Source of the DNA: Kalaharituber pfeilii
Taxonomy: Eukaryota; Ascomycota; Pezizomycetes; Pezizales; Pezizaceae
Assembly: GCA_015179045.1 (NCBI GenBank)
Contig: WHUZ01000085.1
Coordinates: 62,001 to 126,000 of the forward strand
Direction: 5' to 3'
Length of the DNA stretch: 64,000 bases
Positions 33,124-43,847 of this stretch are shown here, in pieces; position 1 is the first letter of the stretch, and every line of letters starts with the position of its first letter. The translations under genes were made by a program, and so were the position numbers. Under the pieces are notes generated by a model. That model ran no database searches. It was not told the DNA's origin and saw nothing but the letters and a program-made list of their open reading frames with translations.

Positions 33124-33124
33124 T

Positions 33125-35635
33125 CCTGGAGGGACCCTCCAAGTTCGCAAATTGACCTCAAATAACTACCCCGATAGCCTTCTCCCCTGCTCCAATAAGC
33201 TCTGGATCTGGGCCGACAAACCCGAAAACAGGGGCATCTCATATTCAGATGTATGGCAATCAGTGCCATTGTACGTGGAGATCGCAGCGAATTGACGGAA
33301 TTTCGGTATTGATTTTCTCGGAGAACTTGCGTTTATCCATGCAGTTCATGCAGACCCAAACATGCCAAAATGTTTACTTTAACTAGCTTAACGTGATGAT
33401 ATCCTTGCCGCGAGCGGTATTCTCATTATACGAGCCGGATTGCCTAGTATTCGGGATTGGCTTAGTAAATAAATATAACGACTCTTCCACCGTTAGTTAT
33501 ACTGTACAGCTATTCCTAAATTAGTGGATTAGCGTATGATACTAGTTGCAAGCTTCGACTCCATCCACGAGAGAACAATTTATTGGCAGCTGTGTATTAA
33601 CAATTTAAAGAAGATAGAAATATCAGGAGGTTACTGAAGTTAAAGACTTCTAGTATAAGCCTATAGCAAAGAGTGATACAATTAACCGGAGATGGTCGCG
33701 GGAGGGACCCTCTAACTAACGCATACGTGCATGACCACAGCGAATGGCTAGCTTCAATCTCGACCGTCGAAGTTCGGCAATGCTTCCCTATAAAGAATCG
33801 TCATTAACCTCATTTCATAGATATCGGTAAGCGCCTGAATTCGAAACTCATGCATGTGACGTAGGCTTTTCGCTGGGATATGCAGATGCAAAATCCCTAC
33901 AAAGTTATCACCTGTTGTCGCGGAGGGTTCATATTTCACGAGTGGTTCCTCCTCCACAACTGGTATACCCTATTCACTATCCATTTGCTGAAGAAAGCAT
34001 GCTAGCCCCCATATCGCTCCCTCAGTCCAATGGGGACGAATCCCGGAAATTCGTAACAAACTGTCAACTCTGCGCAACACTCGCCTTAAATCCTCCCGAG
34101 GTGTTCAGAAAAAAAGGCAAAATACATACCGCTACTATCAGCAGGGATTGGAGAGTGAAACACGATACAAGGACCAGTACCGTGGAGTTTGATTTGAGCA
34201 AAAAACCTTCGACAAGCAAGCCTGGTTGACAATGTTGACATCAGATGAACGGACATATCATGTCTGTAAGAGAATTATTGAGGAAAATTCACCATGAGAA
34301 CTGAAAGCAGTTATCGTGCCGCTGATATCACAACACTCTGGACCTAGTAAAGCAATTGTCAGTCCAACCCTATTGTCTATCAAGCTTGAATGATCGATTG
34401 TATGCACGAGATGCCTTAAGCTTAGAACTGTGACCGCCAATAACCTTGGGTAGGTTTTCAAGTAACAATGATATACCCTGTTACGGTTAGAATCAGCTGT
34501 TGGTGAAATCACTCCTTGTGATGGTGATGCGTAGCTCCCCTGGAGAAGTTGGGGGAAGACCCCTGTGTTCGGATTGAAGGACGGCGATAGTGATCTCGTG
34601 TCTCCTTCACTCCACTGCCGAAAACAGCAGGTCATCAAGTGTGCTACAAAACTCAATGGGGTTGCGTATACCATAGAATTATAATGCCGTGTTTTGGCAG
34701 AACGACAAGAAGAGTAAGAAACACTAGAATATATAAATAAATTTGATTTTTAAGAAAATATCTTTCTTTCGACTTGGACGTTTCTTTTTTTTACGCGTTT
34801 TGCTTTTTGTAGGCTTTTCTTTATTGCTCTTCATAGTATCCCCTTATTTAATAATTAGTTCATTATCTTTTTTCCATTTTGCAGCTACATGCTTCCTCTG
34901 CCCTTTTCTTCACGAATTACCATATTGCAGACTTTCTCTACAATTTTATACTATAGTTTTCTTCCACAGCTCCTTTCAAGACCTGCCTCCTAGCACTCGA
35001 ATCATTCCCTACATGGCTGCTATCATCAGTTCCTCTGGGTTTAACGTGTACCTCAATTCAATTCTGCATAGGAGAATCCGGAGAAAAAAATACAAAGTCT
35101 AAATACTAGCTATAAGCAAAGAAGTGTACAGGAAGTGGAGCGAAGAAGAAATACTATAGATTTGGTGACAGCTGCAAAAGTGTATCAATCATTATCGTGA
35201 GACTTAATTGTCGCAGTCGCTTAAACGAAGGCGTGGCTTTAGATCGTGAGCCGGCAGGCTTGAACTGTGAGCTTGTAAGCATCTCTCCTCACAGTTGTTT
35301 TTGACAATTACTTTTATCAATGCACGATAATAAAACCTAAACTGTTCTGTCAGCCTACAAGCTCAACTGCTTCTCTTTCAAAGACGATTTTGCTTGGCGG
35401 TCCTCACCGATCACATGGTTACACAACCTCAACAGCTGACTGACGACGCCCATCGTAGTGCCGTACAGCTTCCACTCCACATCTTGACCAGACTTCCCGC
35501 TGTCTGAAGAAGTCGAACTTATCTGCAAACATCAAATCTATATCTGTGAAGCGGCAGATCTTACGTGTATTGAGCAATTGATTGGCTTAAGTAACCATTC
35601 AACTCTATCATCTTGTCAAAAAAGACTATTGGACT
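33125..35635. other. Intergenic, no supported gene
   Basis: About 2.5 kb, A/T-rich. A hydrophobic open frame at 34743-35102 comes from T-rich DNA and has no family features. Nothing else recognised. Confidence 0.45.
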
Positions 35636-36211
35636 ATGGCACTAGGAACTGGAGCTGCGACTCCTACTTCGGATACATTCACCAACACCAGTACCATGGG
35701 TAGCATGGGTATGTATTGTCATAATTTTGATATACAGGCAAAAAGCTCTTTTTTTTACCGATGCATATCTAGCCTATCCTGATGACGCTATAGCTAACAT
35801 AACTTACCAAACTCCCACTCAGATTTCCCAACACTTTATCAAAGTGAACGAGAACGTCGTATCGCTGCCGAAACTGCTCTCGGCGAAATCAACAATAAGC
35901 TCGCGGGTGTCCAGATGGAGCTTGAAGAGACAAAAAGGAAGCTCGCAGCTGTGGAAGCAGAGCTTGAAGCGTTGCGGAATACCTCGGTTGCTGCTCACTT
36001 GGCTCGTGCGTATCAGGAAATGAATCCTGGAGAGGCCCTCGTCGCAACTGTTGCGGCACCGGTAATTGCCGCTCCGCTAGCGATAGGAACGGTCATGAAA
36101 GGGTTTGAGGCTGTCGGCACTGGGATTGCTTCCGTATTCAGAAAGGGTAAGGAAACTAAAACTCCAGCAGACGCAGAGGGGGAAAGAGGACATACGGCAG
36201 CACAGGACTGA
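35636..36211 (+). CDS. Small coiled-coil protein with hydrophobic C-terminal segment, unknown function
   Basis: Exons 35636-35708 and 35823-36211 (114-nt intron, GTATGT donor, CTCAG acceptor) give 153 residues. After a Thr/Gly/Ser-rich start, residues of about 30-80 form a heptad-like helix (ERERRIAAETALGEINNKLA, MELEETKRKLAAVEAELEAL). Then follows an Ala/Gly/Val-rich segment (EALVATVAAPVIAAPLAIGT, MKGFEAVGTGIASVF) that could be membrane-associated or glycine-zipper-like, and a charged tail. Frame, splice signals and codon pattern support a real gene. I do not recognise the family and assign no function. Confidence 0.62.
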
Positions 36212-36731
36212 CCTCTTTATTGACAGCACCAAACTGACCCCTCTCATTTGAAAGTGCTGTATGCAATAATTCTAACTTCTCCATTTCTTTCCAATTTCAT
36301 ACTTTGGGGAGCAAGCTTTTATTTTGTTAACCTTGATGTTTTCCCTTATATTACATTATCAGAACCGGCTCAAGATTAATCCTGGTTGGTCATTCCTTTT
36401 CCATATTATCCCACAACAGTAGGCTGTGAGACGGTGGTGATGTATGGTGCATGGGCAATCTTACTGGGGATTCTTAAGGGTACCATTCTCACTATGACAT
36501 TTTGTCCCTCTATTAGGAAGAATCCAAATTCGTACATCAGGAATTATCGGCATTTGAGCAGCTCAAGATAACTTCCATCTGGAAACATGGTACTCGTGGA
36601 TCTGCCAGTATCCCAAGCTCAGGTTTGATGCCACATTATTGCTATCTAGGATCATGCGATAGTGTAAAGCCGAACATCCACCTTGCAGATATGAATCTGA
36701 ACTCTTGAATTCGTTTCGAACAATCCTTCTG
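36212..36731. other. Short convergent intergenic region
   Basis: 520 bp between two genes that converge. It probably contains both terminators; no gene or repeat seen. Confidence 0.5.
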
Positions 36732-38018
36732 TCAACTTTGCTCTTTCTCTTTGCTCCCATTTCCACCGGAAACTTCCGTTGCTCCCTTCTTCTTTCTGGC
36801 ACCAATAGTCGTCCGCAGCTTCTTCACCCGTAATGGCTGATAATCTCTTTGCTGTGGCCCTTGTGGCTGCGGATGTAGCATCCCCGCCACCTCCTCAATC
36901 CTCCCTTCAAGCCACGGTACACTCACGGGCTTTACCGCCCTCCTCACGAGCTCCAACAGCGTTTTTGCCGTGCCAGATTCCGGAAGTGTAGAGGATAGAG
37001 CAATGAAGTTCGCATTTGGAATTGCGAGCACGTCCGAGAGTGCTGCAGCAGCGCCTTTTGGGAGTGGGACGAGGAGCGTAGGGTGTGGATGGCTCGGAAG
37101 TGAGGCGAGGTAAGTGAGCATGGGGAGATGTGCGTGAAGGGGAGTGGGTTGGGAGTCGGCACGGGTGAGGAAGATGGTGGTGGGGTAGGGTAATGGTGGG
37201 GCGGTGGGGGCTGTTAGGGTGGGATTGGTAGGTTTCTTTTTCTTCTTTTTGCTGTGTGAAGGGCGGAGTTTGAGATGTTGTGGGAAGGTGGGGGGAAGGC
37301 GAGTAGAGGCGAGGGCAGTGAGTTGAGCCGTGATGGTGTTAAGACCGATAAGGACATGGTTAGAGATTTCAGGGGGTGGAGGCGGGGGTGGTGTCGGGGG
37401 AGGTGGGGGCTCTGACGGTTTGGAGGGTAGTGAGTTTGACGAGGCTTGATTCCCAGTGTCATCAACCGATTGCGAGGATATCGAGTGTGAAACTGGAGCT
37501 ATGGGAAGCTCGACCTTCGCCCCGGAAGAACCATCTGTGTCTCCATCGGCATCTACGTCCATTTTGTCACACCCTCCGACACCGCCCCCTTTACTGAGTC
37601 TCTGCCGCTTTCGCTCTGCACGGGCCTGCCGTTTCCGCCGCTTGCCTTTTGATGCATTTGGAGTTATATACAGACGACGATGTTCACCAATTGGGGCGAG
37701 GAGAGCGCAGAGGAGATCTAGGATGGAGTTGTGGTCGAGTTTAGATTCGATTACGGGCCTATGGATCGAATCGTATGGTTAGTAATGATACAGCGACTAT
37801 GGTGGGATAGCACAATTGGATTGATCTCGTCGACTGGATTCCCAGGGCAAGGACTGACATAGAGGGGTAGAGGAGGGGAGATGATCGACAACCACACACC
37901 ATTCTATCTGACAGAACGGATTGTCGATTACATATGTAATGCGTGTCTTTTTCTGGTCTGCGAGGGACTTAGCACCAAGGGGAAGCGGCGGCGTGGGTTT
38001 TGCGGTTTTGTCAGCCAT
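36732..38018 (-). CDS. POP3: RNase P/MRP subunit Pop3-like protein
   Basis: Exons 38018-37900 and 37758-36732 with a 141-nt intron (GTGTGT to CATAG; phase 2) encode 381 residues. Exon 1 ends in TRITYVIDNPFCQIEW and exon 2 starts PVIESKLDHNSILDLLCALL, APIGEHRRLYITPN, then a basic KGKRRKRQARAERKRQR stretch: the conserved start of fungal Pop3. After an acidic and proline-rich insert come EISNHVLIGLNTITAQL, LHAHLPMLTYLAS, LLVPLPKGAAAALSDVL and IPNANFIALSS, the L7Ae-like core, and a C-terminal VPWLEGRIEEVAGML block. Pop3 is a protein subunit of nuclear RNase P (pre-tRNA 5' processing) and RNase MRP (rRNA processing). The length and low-complexity inserts are usual for Pezizomycotina. Identification rests on motif order recalled from the family; no search was run. 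Confidence 0.8.
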
Positions 38019-39039
38019 AGGAAGCGATTGCAATTGCAGATGACGGATAGTTGCGATTGTAATCTGGTGCAGGAAGGTGATCGGGCATGAAGATGGTCTA
38101 TGATAATAAGCTCATGCCAAGACCCCATAGGCATGCAAAGCAGTCCAGCATCCGATAAGATAAGATGGCGATCACCTGTGCAGCGTGCATTGCACTCAGT
38201 ATACGGATACATGAGGGTTGGGTGGATGTGATCCGTTCCCATCGCAGCATGCAAGCCCACGCACTTCTTATCGTCATCTCATTGGGCAACTTCTCACAAA
38301 CCGGGATGCTGCTAGAAACACTACAGACATAACAAGAAAATGATACCAAGAGGCCAAACTTCAAAATCAAAGAAACCCATCGTCAAGACCCTGAGGCACT
38401 AGCATATATGCTGAGATTGAGGTTTAAAACCAGGGCGAAGCATTTATGTATACGATGTCTAGATTCTTAAATTGTTCTAGAGGAGAAAGTAATTAACTCC
38501 AGTATCTGATATCCTTTCCTCTCCTTTCTCATCCAATTTGCCTCCCTCCCTTCCTCTCTCTTTGCTTATCTTCCAACCAATGGGTACAAAGTTCCATTTT
38601 CAAATTCCTGGATGACCATTGTTAAGGCATTCGCAGCGGCCAGGGGCCAAGGTTAACATTGACTAGATACTTCAGAATTTTAGAATTCATGCGAGAAATC
38701 CGATAAAAGGGAGGGCTCAGTGGGAAATCTAGTATTTACGCGAAAAAAATTAAAAAATGAGGTTCTCTCGGTTCTAACTCCCAAGAGATCATTGCTGGAA
38801 CCAGAGCATTATCCGTACAGTCCATCTTTTTTCTTACCTCTAAAATGCCAGACGCAAGAAAGGTCGTTTTTAATATAATACAAAGTTTTGCTTACCCTCA
38901 ACATCCCCAAATAGACACAGCAAACATGATAAGTATCCCGATATGATAATATTTTGTACCTCAACAAACCTTGTTTTAGAACTGAAATAACTCTCCACCC
39001 CTTGTCTAATATCTCCAATCTGCTCCTTACAACCCCTTC
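38019..39039. other. Intergenic, no supported gene
   Basis: Upstream of POP3 and downstream of the small membrane protein gene. A pyrimidine-rich stretch lies at 38515-38575. No gene seen. Confidence 0.5.
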
Positions 39040-39495
39040 TTACCGCCCTTCCCCCTTCACATTCGTATTCCTCCCAACTGCAGGCTCCACTGTCCTAACC
39101 TTTGGTACAAACTCTTCTAATTTCTTCTTGTCCTCCTCTGTGGGAACCATGTTAAAGGCCTCCTCAGCCTTGTTGGTAAGGTACATTCCTGCAAGCGCAT
39201 ACGTAATGATGCCGGCACCAATGAGGATGCGGGTGGTGGGGCGGAGTTTGAAATATGTTCTGGAAGGTCATGGGAGGTTAGTATGGGTTGTACAGAGTGA
39301 GGGGAGGTGAGCGGCAACAGTGAGGCTGGAAGGGAGAACATTGGGAGCTTGAGGCTCTTTTGAGAAGAGAGTAAGGAGGGGAGGGGAAACGGACTTCCAG
39401 AGGGAGCGCCGGGGTCGAGGGGGTTCGTTGTATTTGGATTTGGATTTGGATTTGGGTTTGGGTTTGGAGCGGAAGAAAGTAGTGAGGGAGGGCAT
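39040..39495 (-). CDS. Small single-membrane-span protein, probably mitochondrial, unknown function
   Basis: Modelled exons 39495-39395 and 39259-39040 (135-nt intron; donor GTCCGT is not ideal, acceptor CTTCCAG and ACTAAC branch are good) give 106 residues. The N-terminus (MPSLTTFFRSKPKPKSKSKS) is basic and free of acids, like a mitochondrial targeting region. It is followed by TYFKLRPTTRILIGAGIITY, ALAGMYLTNKAEEAF with one membrane segment, then a charged tail (TEEDKKKLEEFVPKVRTVEP). Similar short proteins of unknown role are common in ascomycetes, judging by memory of the layout (basic start, R-x-R-hydrophobic-KAEE). The phase chosen is the only one that joins the two clear coding parts. 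The donor could be wrong. Confidence 0.58.
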
Positions 39496-40651
39496 TAGGT
39501 CGATCGCTGGTGGCTGGTAGGTGAGGGCGATGGCCCCTCGCTGGAGGAAGTGGAACTCAATTAATTTCTGCCAATATTTCTGCGGAAGGATGGAGAAATG
39601 GTATATACAGTATGGCACGTAGATGATCGTCAATCGTGGTTCTAGTGTCAATTGAACTGGACGTGGACGTTCTCCGGCCGAATTAAGATATGTACATATG
39701 GAGGTAAGGCGGTTTCGAAAGGGTTGAGCGAAGGCTTCGGACCGCGCGCATGTATGTCACCTTGCTGCTTGTTACCTTCAACGCTGAGCAGGCCACAAAA
39801 CAATCAGATTCCGGGGAGCGCAGTTGGCATTTGCAGCGGGTGATAATCCATAGACCAGGGACACCGCAAGTGACGACCCATCTCCAATCTTTTCAACCCG
39901 TACCGGTTAAATAGACTCCCACTCAAATGATAGTGGACCGTTACCTTAGTTACTTACTCCGTACTTAGCCGCAAATAACAAACCTGCCAAGACCTGCCCG
40001 TGGCGGGGCAATCTGAGGATGGCCGGACACGTGGCGAGATGTTTACCTTACCCCGCAATGCAATGCATTGCAAAAAGAACAGAGAGGTTAGAAACGAGTG
40101 TAGTTTCAAGTAATAAGATGTATTTTTAACAGGACGCATGCAAGATATTAACTTCACAGAAATACCAAGGACTATGAATCAAATGTATTCCAATTGGCCA
40201 GCCCTATCGGCACTCCTTACACTAAAACTGCTTCATCTCCATCAGCGTTCACAATATGTTAGATTTTATGTTGAATATATATACCAAATTTCAAGTATCA
40301 TCAGCAGAACGGCTGCCACCAGTTCTCATCAAATGATGGCCAGCGTTGCTGCAAATGTATCACGCCCCCAGTTCACGTTTGATTACTGCTTCGAGCATGT
40401 CACTAGAGAAGGCTTGGGGGCTAATGGAATTTGGGGTTCTTAGTCTACAATACAGGGATATCCCACTCTTGTTCCAGATAAACAATCCAGTTCCCCTGTG
40501 AGTTTTCACAGCTTCCGCTACGGTCCTTGGTGGTGAGACATATAAGAAAATAGAGAATACAGATGCCATAGAGAAATGCATCAAGATTGAATCAGCGTTA
40601 AAGAAGGTAGCATCAGGACTAAAGACAGCAAAAAGAGATTGGAGTCCCCTC
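39496..40651. other. Intergenic, no supported gene
   Basis: Contains the downstream part of the aminotransferase transcription unit (near 40600) and the promoter of the small membrane protein gene. No motifs in the short frames. Confidence 0.45.
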
Positions 40652-42158
40652 TCACTGCGTTTCTCTCACAACTTTATCCACAGCTGTAGCAAAATACTCT
40701 ATATTGCGTGTGTTCAGCCCCGCCATTGATATCCTTCCGTTTTTGGTCTATAAGTCACATCATGTATCAGCTTGGGACTGACCGGAAATTGTTACAGCTA
40801 GCACTTACAAGGTATACATGATATTCCTCTCTAAGCCTCAAAACCTGGGATTCTGTCAATCCCGTGCTGGGATTAAAGTTAGCAGATATCATCTGATGGG
40901 GTTACGGCAACTTACAAGCTAAACATTCCAATCTGCTTTGTGATATGGGACCAATCCCCAGGCGTTCCCAGCTTAACCAACTTGTCATGCAACGCCTTCC
41001 GCATGTCAATAATCCTCCCACTCATTGTTCTCAAATTGTCCTCCCATTCTTTGAAAAGTGCCTCATTGTTCAATATCGTTGCAGCAATTTTCGCACCGAA
41101 GGCTGGAGGATTCGATATCTCACTCCTTTGTAATATTTGAAGCTGAGAGAGAATGCGGTTGCGAGCATCTTCTGTATGAGTCACAAAATGGAAACATCCT
41201 GCACGCTGTCCATAGAGTCCAAGATTCTTTGAGAATGATTGTGCAACGCACATTTCAAACCCAGCTTCGGCAAAATATCTAACCGCCCAGGCATCATTTG
41301 CAAGGTCACCTGAGGCAAATCCTTGATAGGCACAGTCAAAAAAAGGGAAATGCCTCTTCTTCCCCATCACTTCAGCAATCTGAACCCATTGTTCCTGGGT
41401 TGGATCAACCCCAGTAGGGTTATGCGCACATGCGTGAAGCAAGATTATGGAGCCCTCTGGGGCAGCTTCCAGAGTTTCTAAAAGACCAGAAATATTTAGG
41501 CCCTTTGTTGCTGGATCCCAATATGGGTATGTTGTAGTAGGAAGGCTGACGTTAGAGAAGATTTGCCCGTGATTAGCCCAGGTAGGATTGGAGAAGTATA
41601 GTTTCTGGTTTTCTGGGCGAGGATAAAATTTGATGAGGAATAGGGCACCCAGGTGAACTGCCCCAGTGCCAGATATTGTTTGTAGAGAAGCAACCTGCGA
41701 GCAAATGTTAAAACTCTGCAATGTAATACTATATGGCATGAATTCAGGGAAACCTTATTCTCCTTGATGACTGGACTGTCCGCTCCAAAAACCAACTTCG
41801 CAGCCGCAGAGGTGAATGCTGGCAACCCTGCGATGGGCAGGTATTCATGATTAAGATCAGGATCATTTTTCACAATTTCCTCCGCCTATAAATCTCATTG
41901 TTAGCTATTTGGTACTGTTTATATATGTGTTCACTCTGTATCTACCTTCTTCACAACTGGCAGAATCCATGGTTTTGCATTATCGTCCCTGTAAGCTCCA
42001 ACCCCTAAATCCACCTTCTTCTCAAATGTGTCGGCTTTGTAGGCTGCCATAAGACCAAACAGGGGGTCTTGAGGTGCCAATGGCAGAGAATCAAACGATG
42101 AAGCAGCCAGAGGAGCCATGTGTCGTGTTATTGTAGCCAGACGTTCTTTGGATGACAT
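40652..42158 (-). CDS. Aspartate aminotransferase (PLP class I), cytosolic type
   Basis: Exons 42158-41946, 41885-41754, 41694-40916, 40866-40809 and 40747-40652, with introns of 49-61 nt, give 425 residues. The order is class I aminotransferase: DPLFGLMAAYKAD and VDLGVGAYRDDNAKPW, LNHEYLPIAGLPAF, SLQTISGTGAVHLGA, SNPTWANHGQIF, LLHACAHNPTGVDPTQEQW with substrate-binding residues, FFDCAYQGFASG, SFSKNLGLYGQRAG with the PLP Schiff-base Lys, and GMFSFTGL near the end. It interconverts aspartate and 2-oxoglutarate with oxaloacetate and glutamate. There is no clear targeting peptide when translation starts at MSSKERL, so I favour the cytosolic isoform. An upstream in-frame ATG at 42185 would add nine residues. 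The donor of intron 2 (GTTTCC) is unusual but needed for phase. Confidence 0.93.
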
Positions 42159-43112
42159 TGTGGAAGAAGAGAGAAAGGGATGCACGGGTATATGTACGGG
42201 GAAAAGGCCGCAGACTTATGAGTAATACCGCTTGCAAGGTATGTGTTTCGGCGTGATGCTAGCTAAGTGCTGTTGTTTCTTTTGATTTATTCTCGAGCGC
42301 TGGTGGGGTAGCAGTACGGGCGCGGAGAGGGGTGGGGCACACATAAGTACTACGGCCCTAAGTGGCTCGCGGCTCGCGCTCGGGACACGAAGGGCGGCTG
42401 CTGCTGGTACCGCTAGCACGCTCAGCGATTTTCCGGGCGCTGACAGCTGGTCGACGGCATCATGGGCCTCCGCAAGACGCTACGGCCGCATACAGGATAT
42501 GGCAGATATCGTGATACCTAGTAGGTGCTACATGATACACCGCAGCTCGCGGCAATACAGCCTACAGCTGCACAGCGCCAGGGCAGCCGTTTCGCTGTAG
42601 GCTGTTGGGAACAGAACGACGCCGGGCTTGGCAACGTCTAGCGTGGGCGGCCTCAGACCGCGGTCCGGCATTCAGCTCGTGATATTGGCGCGGTGCCCTG
42701 CGACCAGGGTCCTACCACCGCGGCTACTACTCAAAAGTGCAATCCGCGAACTACCGTTGTGCCCACATGTGTCCCTACGTATGATAGCAGCCCGGGGCGG
42801 CCAAAAGCTGTCAGCGAGCTAGCAGAGATCTAGCATGTGTCCTGCCGCAATCAACTGATCAGCCCGCGCTTTGATGGGCCCAGATGTAGACCATCCCAAC
42901 ATGAAATGTCCCGGTGAGCCAGTGACCTAAACAGCCCTTAACAACTCGAGATTGGCATAGCAATAGCGGAACAATCCGCAGGCCAACCTCGCCATCACAG
43001 GAACCAACATCTGCCCTTCTCATCGGAAGAAAAGATCTATTGCTAAATGATAATGTCCTGCAATGGTATTCTTACAAGTCCATTCATTGACGATGTCATC
43101 TCCGTTATATCC
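42159..43112. other. Intergenic, GC-rich stretch without supported gene
   Basis: Upstream of the aminotransferase and downstream of ARPC3. GC content rises in 42300-42800, unlike the flanks. Short frames there have no family features. Confidence 0.45.
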
Positions 43113-43847
43113 TTACAAACTCTTGCCCATGAAACGTCGCTTGGAGAAACTTAGCCACCACTTTTATGGAACATAGTCAGTGCACTTGAAAATTCAATGT
43201 TGACAAACAGTACATCACATACCTTACTGGGCTTCCCCGTCCCATCCGCATATATCCTACCCAATAACCTAATCCCCAGCTCTTGCCTCATTTGCCCAAT
43301 GTACCCTCTGAGAATTTCTGCCTCACCCCTATCCTTCGGGCTCTGGTACAACGCATTTAACGGGAATGCAGGGTCACCAGGTATTGCAAAATGCTCCAAT
43401 GCAGCCGTGGTGATGGCCTTCTCTGCCTCCCGCAAGGTGTGAGTAGGTTTGATTTTAGAAAGACAATCACTAATCCAGAGAATGCCGTAAATGAGCACTC
43501 GATCAGCAGGACCCTTGATTTCAAAGTTTCGGAAAAGCGTATTTGCACGGAACAAGGTGAGTGTCTCGTCAAGAATGTCGTAGCTTTCGTGGTCAGGGTC
43601 CAAATCAAGCTCAGCAACGCCTGCTGGAAGCGGAGGGAGTGTGTAAGCAGGGCCCCTGATTTTTGTTCGGAGTGGAAGAAGAGCAAAGTTTCCTGCTAGA
43701 TAAGCACATGTCCAATAGCTAAGAAAAGGGATTTAGGTACCTATGATCCGGACATCAGTGTCTTGCAAGAATGCGGAATTGTAGGCCTGAATTCAAACGA
43801 CGTCAGCTAGGGGATAAGGTCTGGGATCAGTACTCACTCACAGGCAT
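43113..43847 (-). CDS. ARC18: Arp2/3 complex subunit 3 (ARPC3/Arc18)
   Basis: Exons 43847-43842 (only ATGCCT), 43786-43741, 43692-43223 and 43160-43113, with introns of 48-62 nt, yield 189 residues. The protein starts MPAYNSAFLQDTDVRIIGNF and has ALLPLRTKIRGPAY, LDPDHESYDILDETLTLFRA, KGPADRVLIYGILWISDCL, PGDPAFPLNALYQSP and RQELGIRLLGRIYADGTGKP. It ends WWLSFSKRRFMGKSL, the family's C-terminus. All blocks of ARPC3 are present in order. This subunit of the seven-protein Arp2/3 complex helps nucleate branched actin filaments at cortical patches. The six-base first coding exon is well supported: the family begins MPAYxS, the GTGAGT donor directly follows CCT, and phase fits. Confidence 0.93.

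Noticed and set aside
34743..35102. 119-codon very hydrophobic frame resembling a membrane protein
   Set aside because: T-rich DNA gives Phe/Leu/Ser codons in any frame; no family features or splice partners.
42600..42625. CTGTTGGGAACAG resembling the hAT terminal repeat
   Set aside because: Lacks the terminal ACACTG, has no partner end and no 8-bp duplication.
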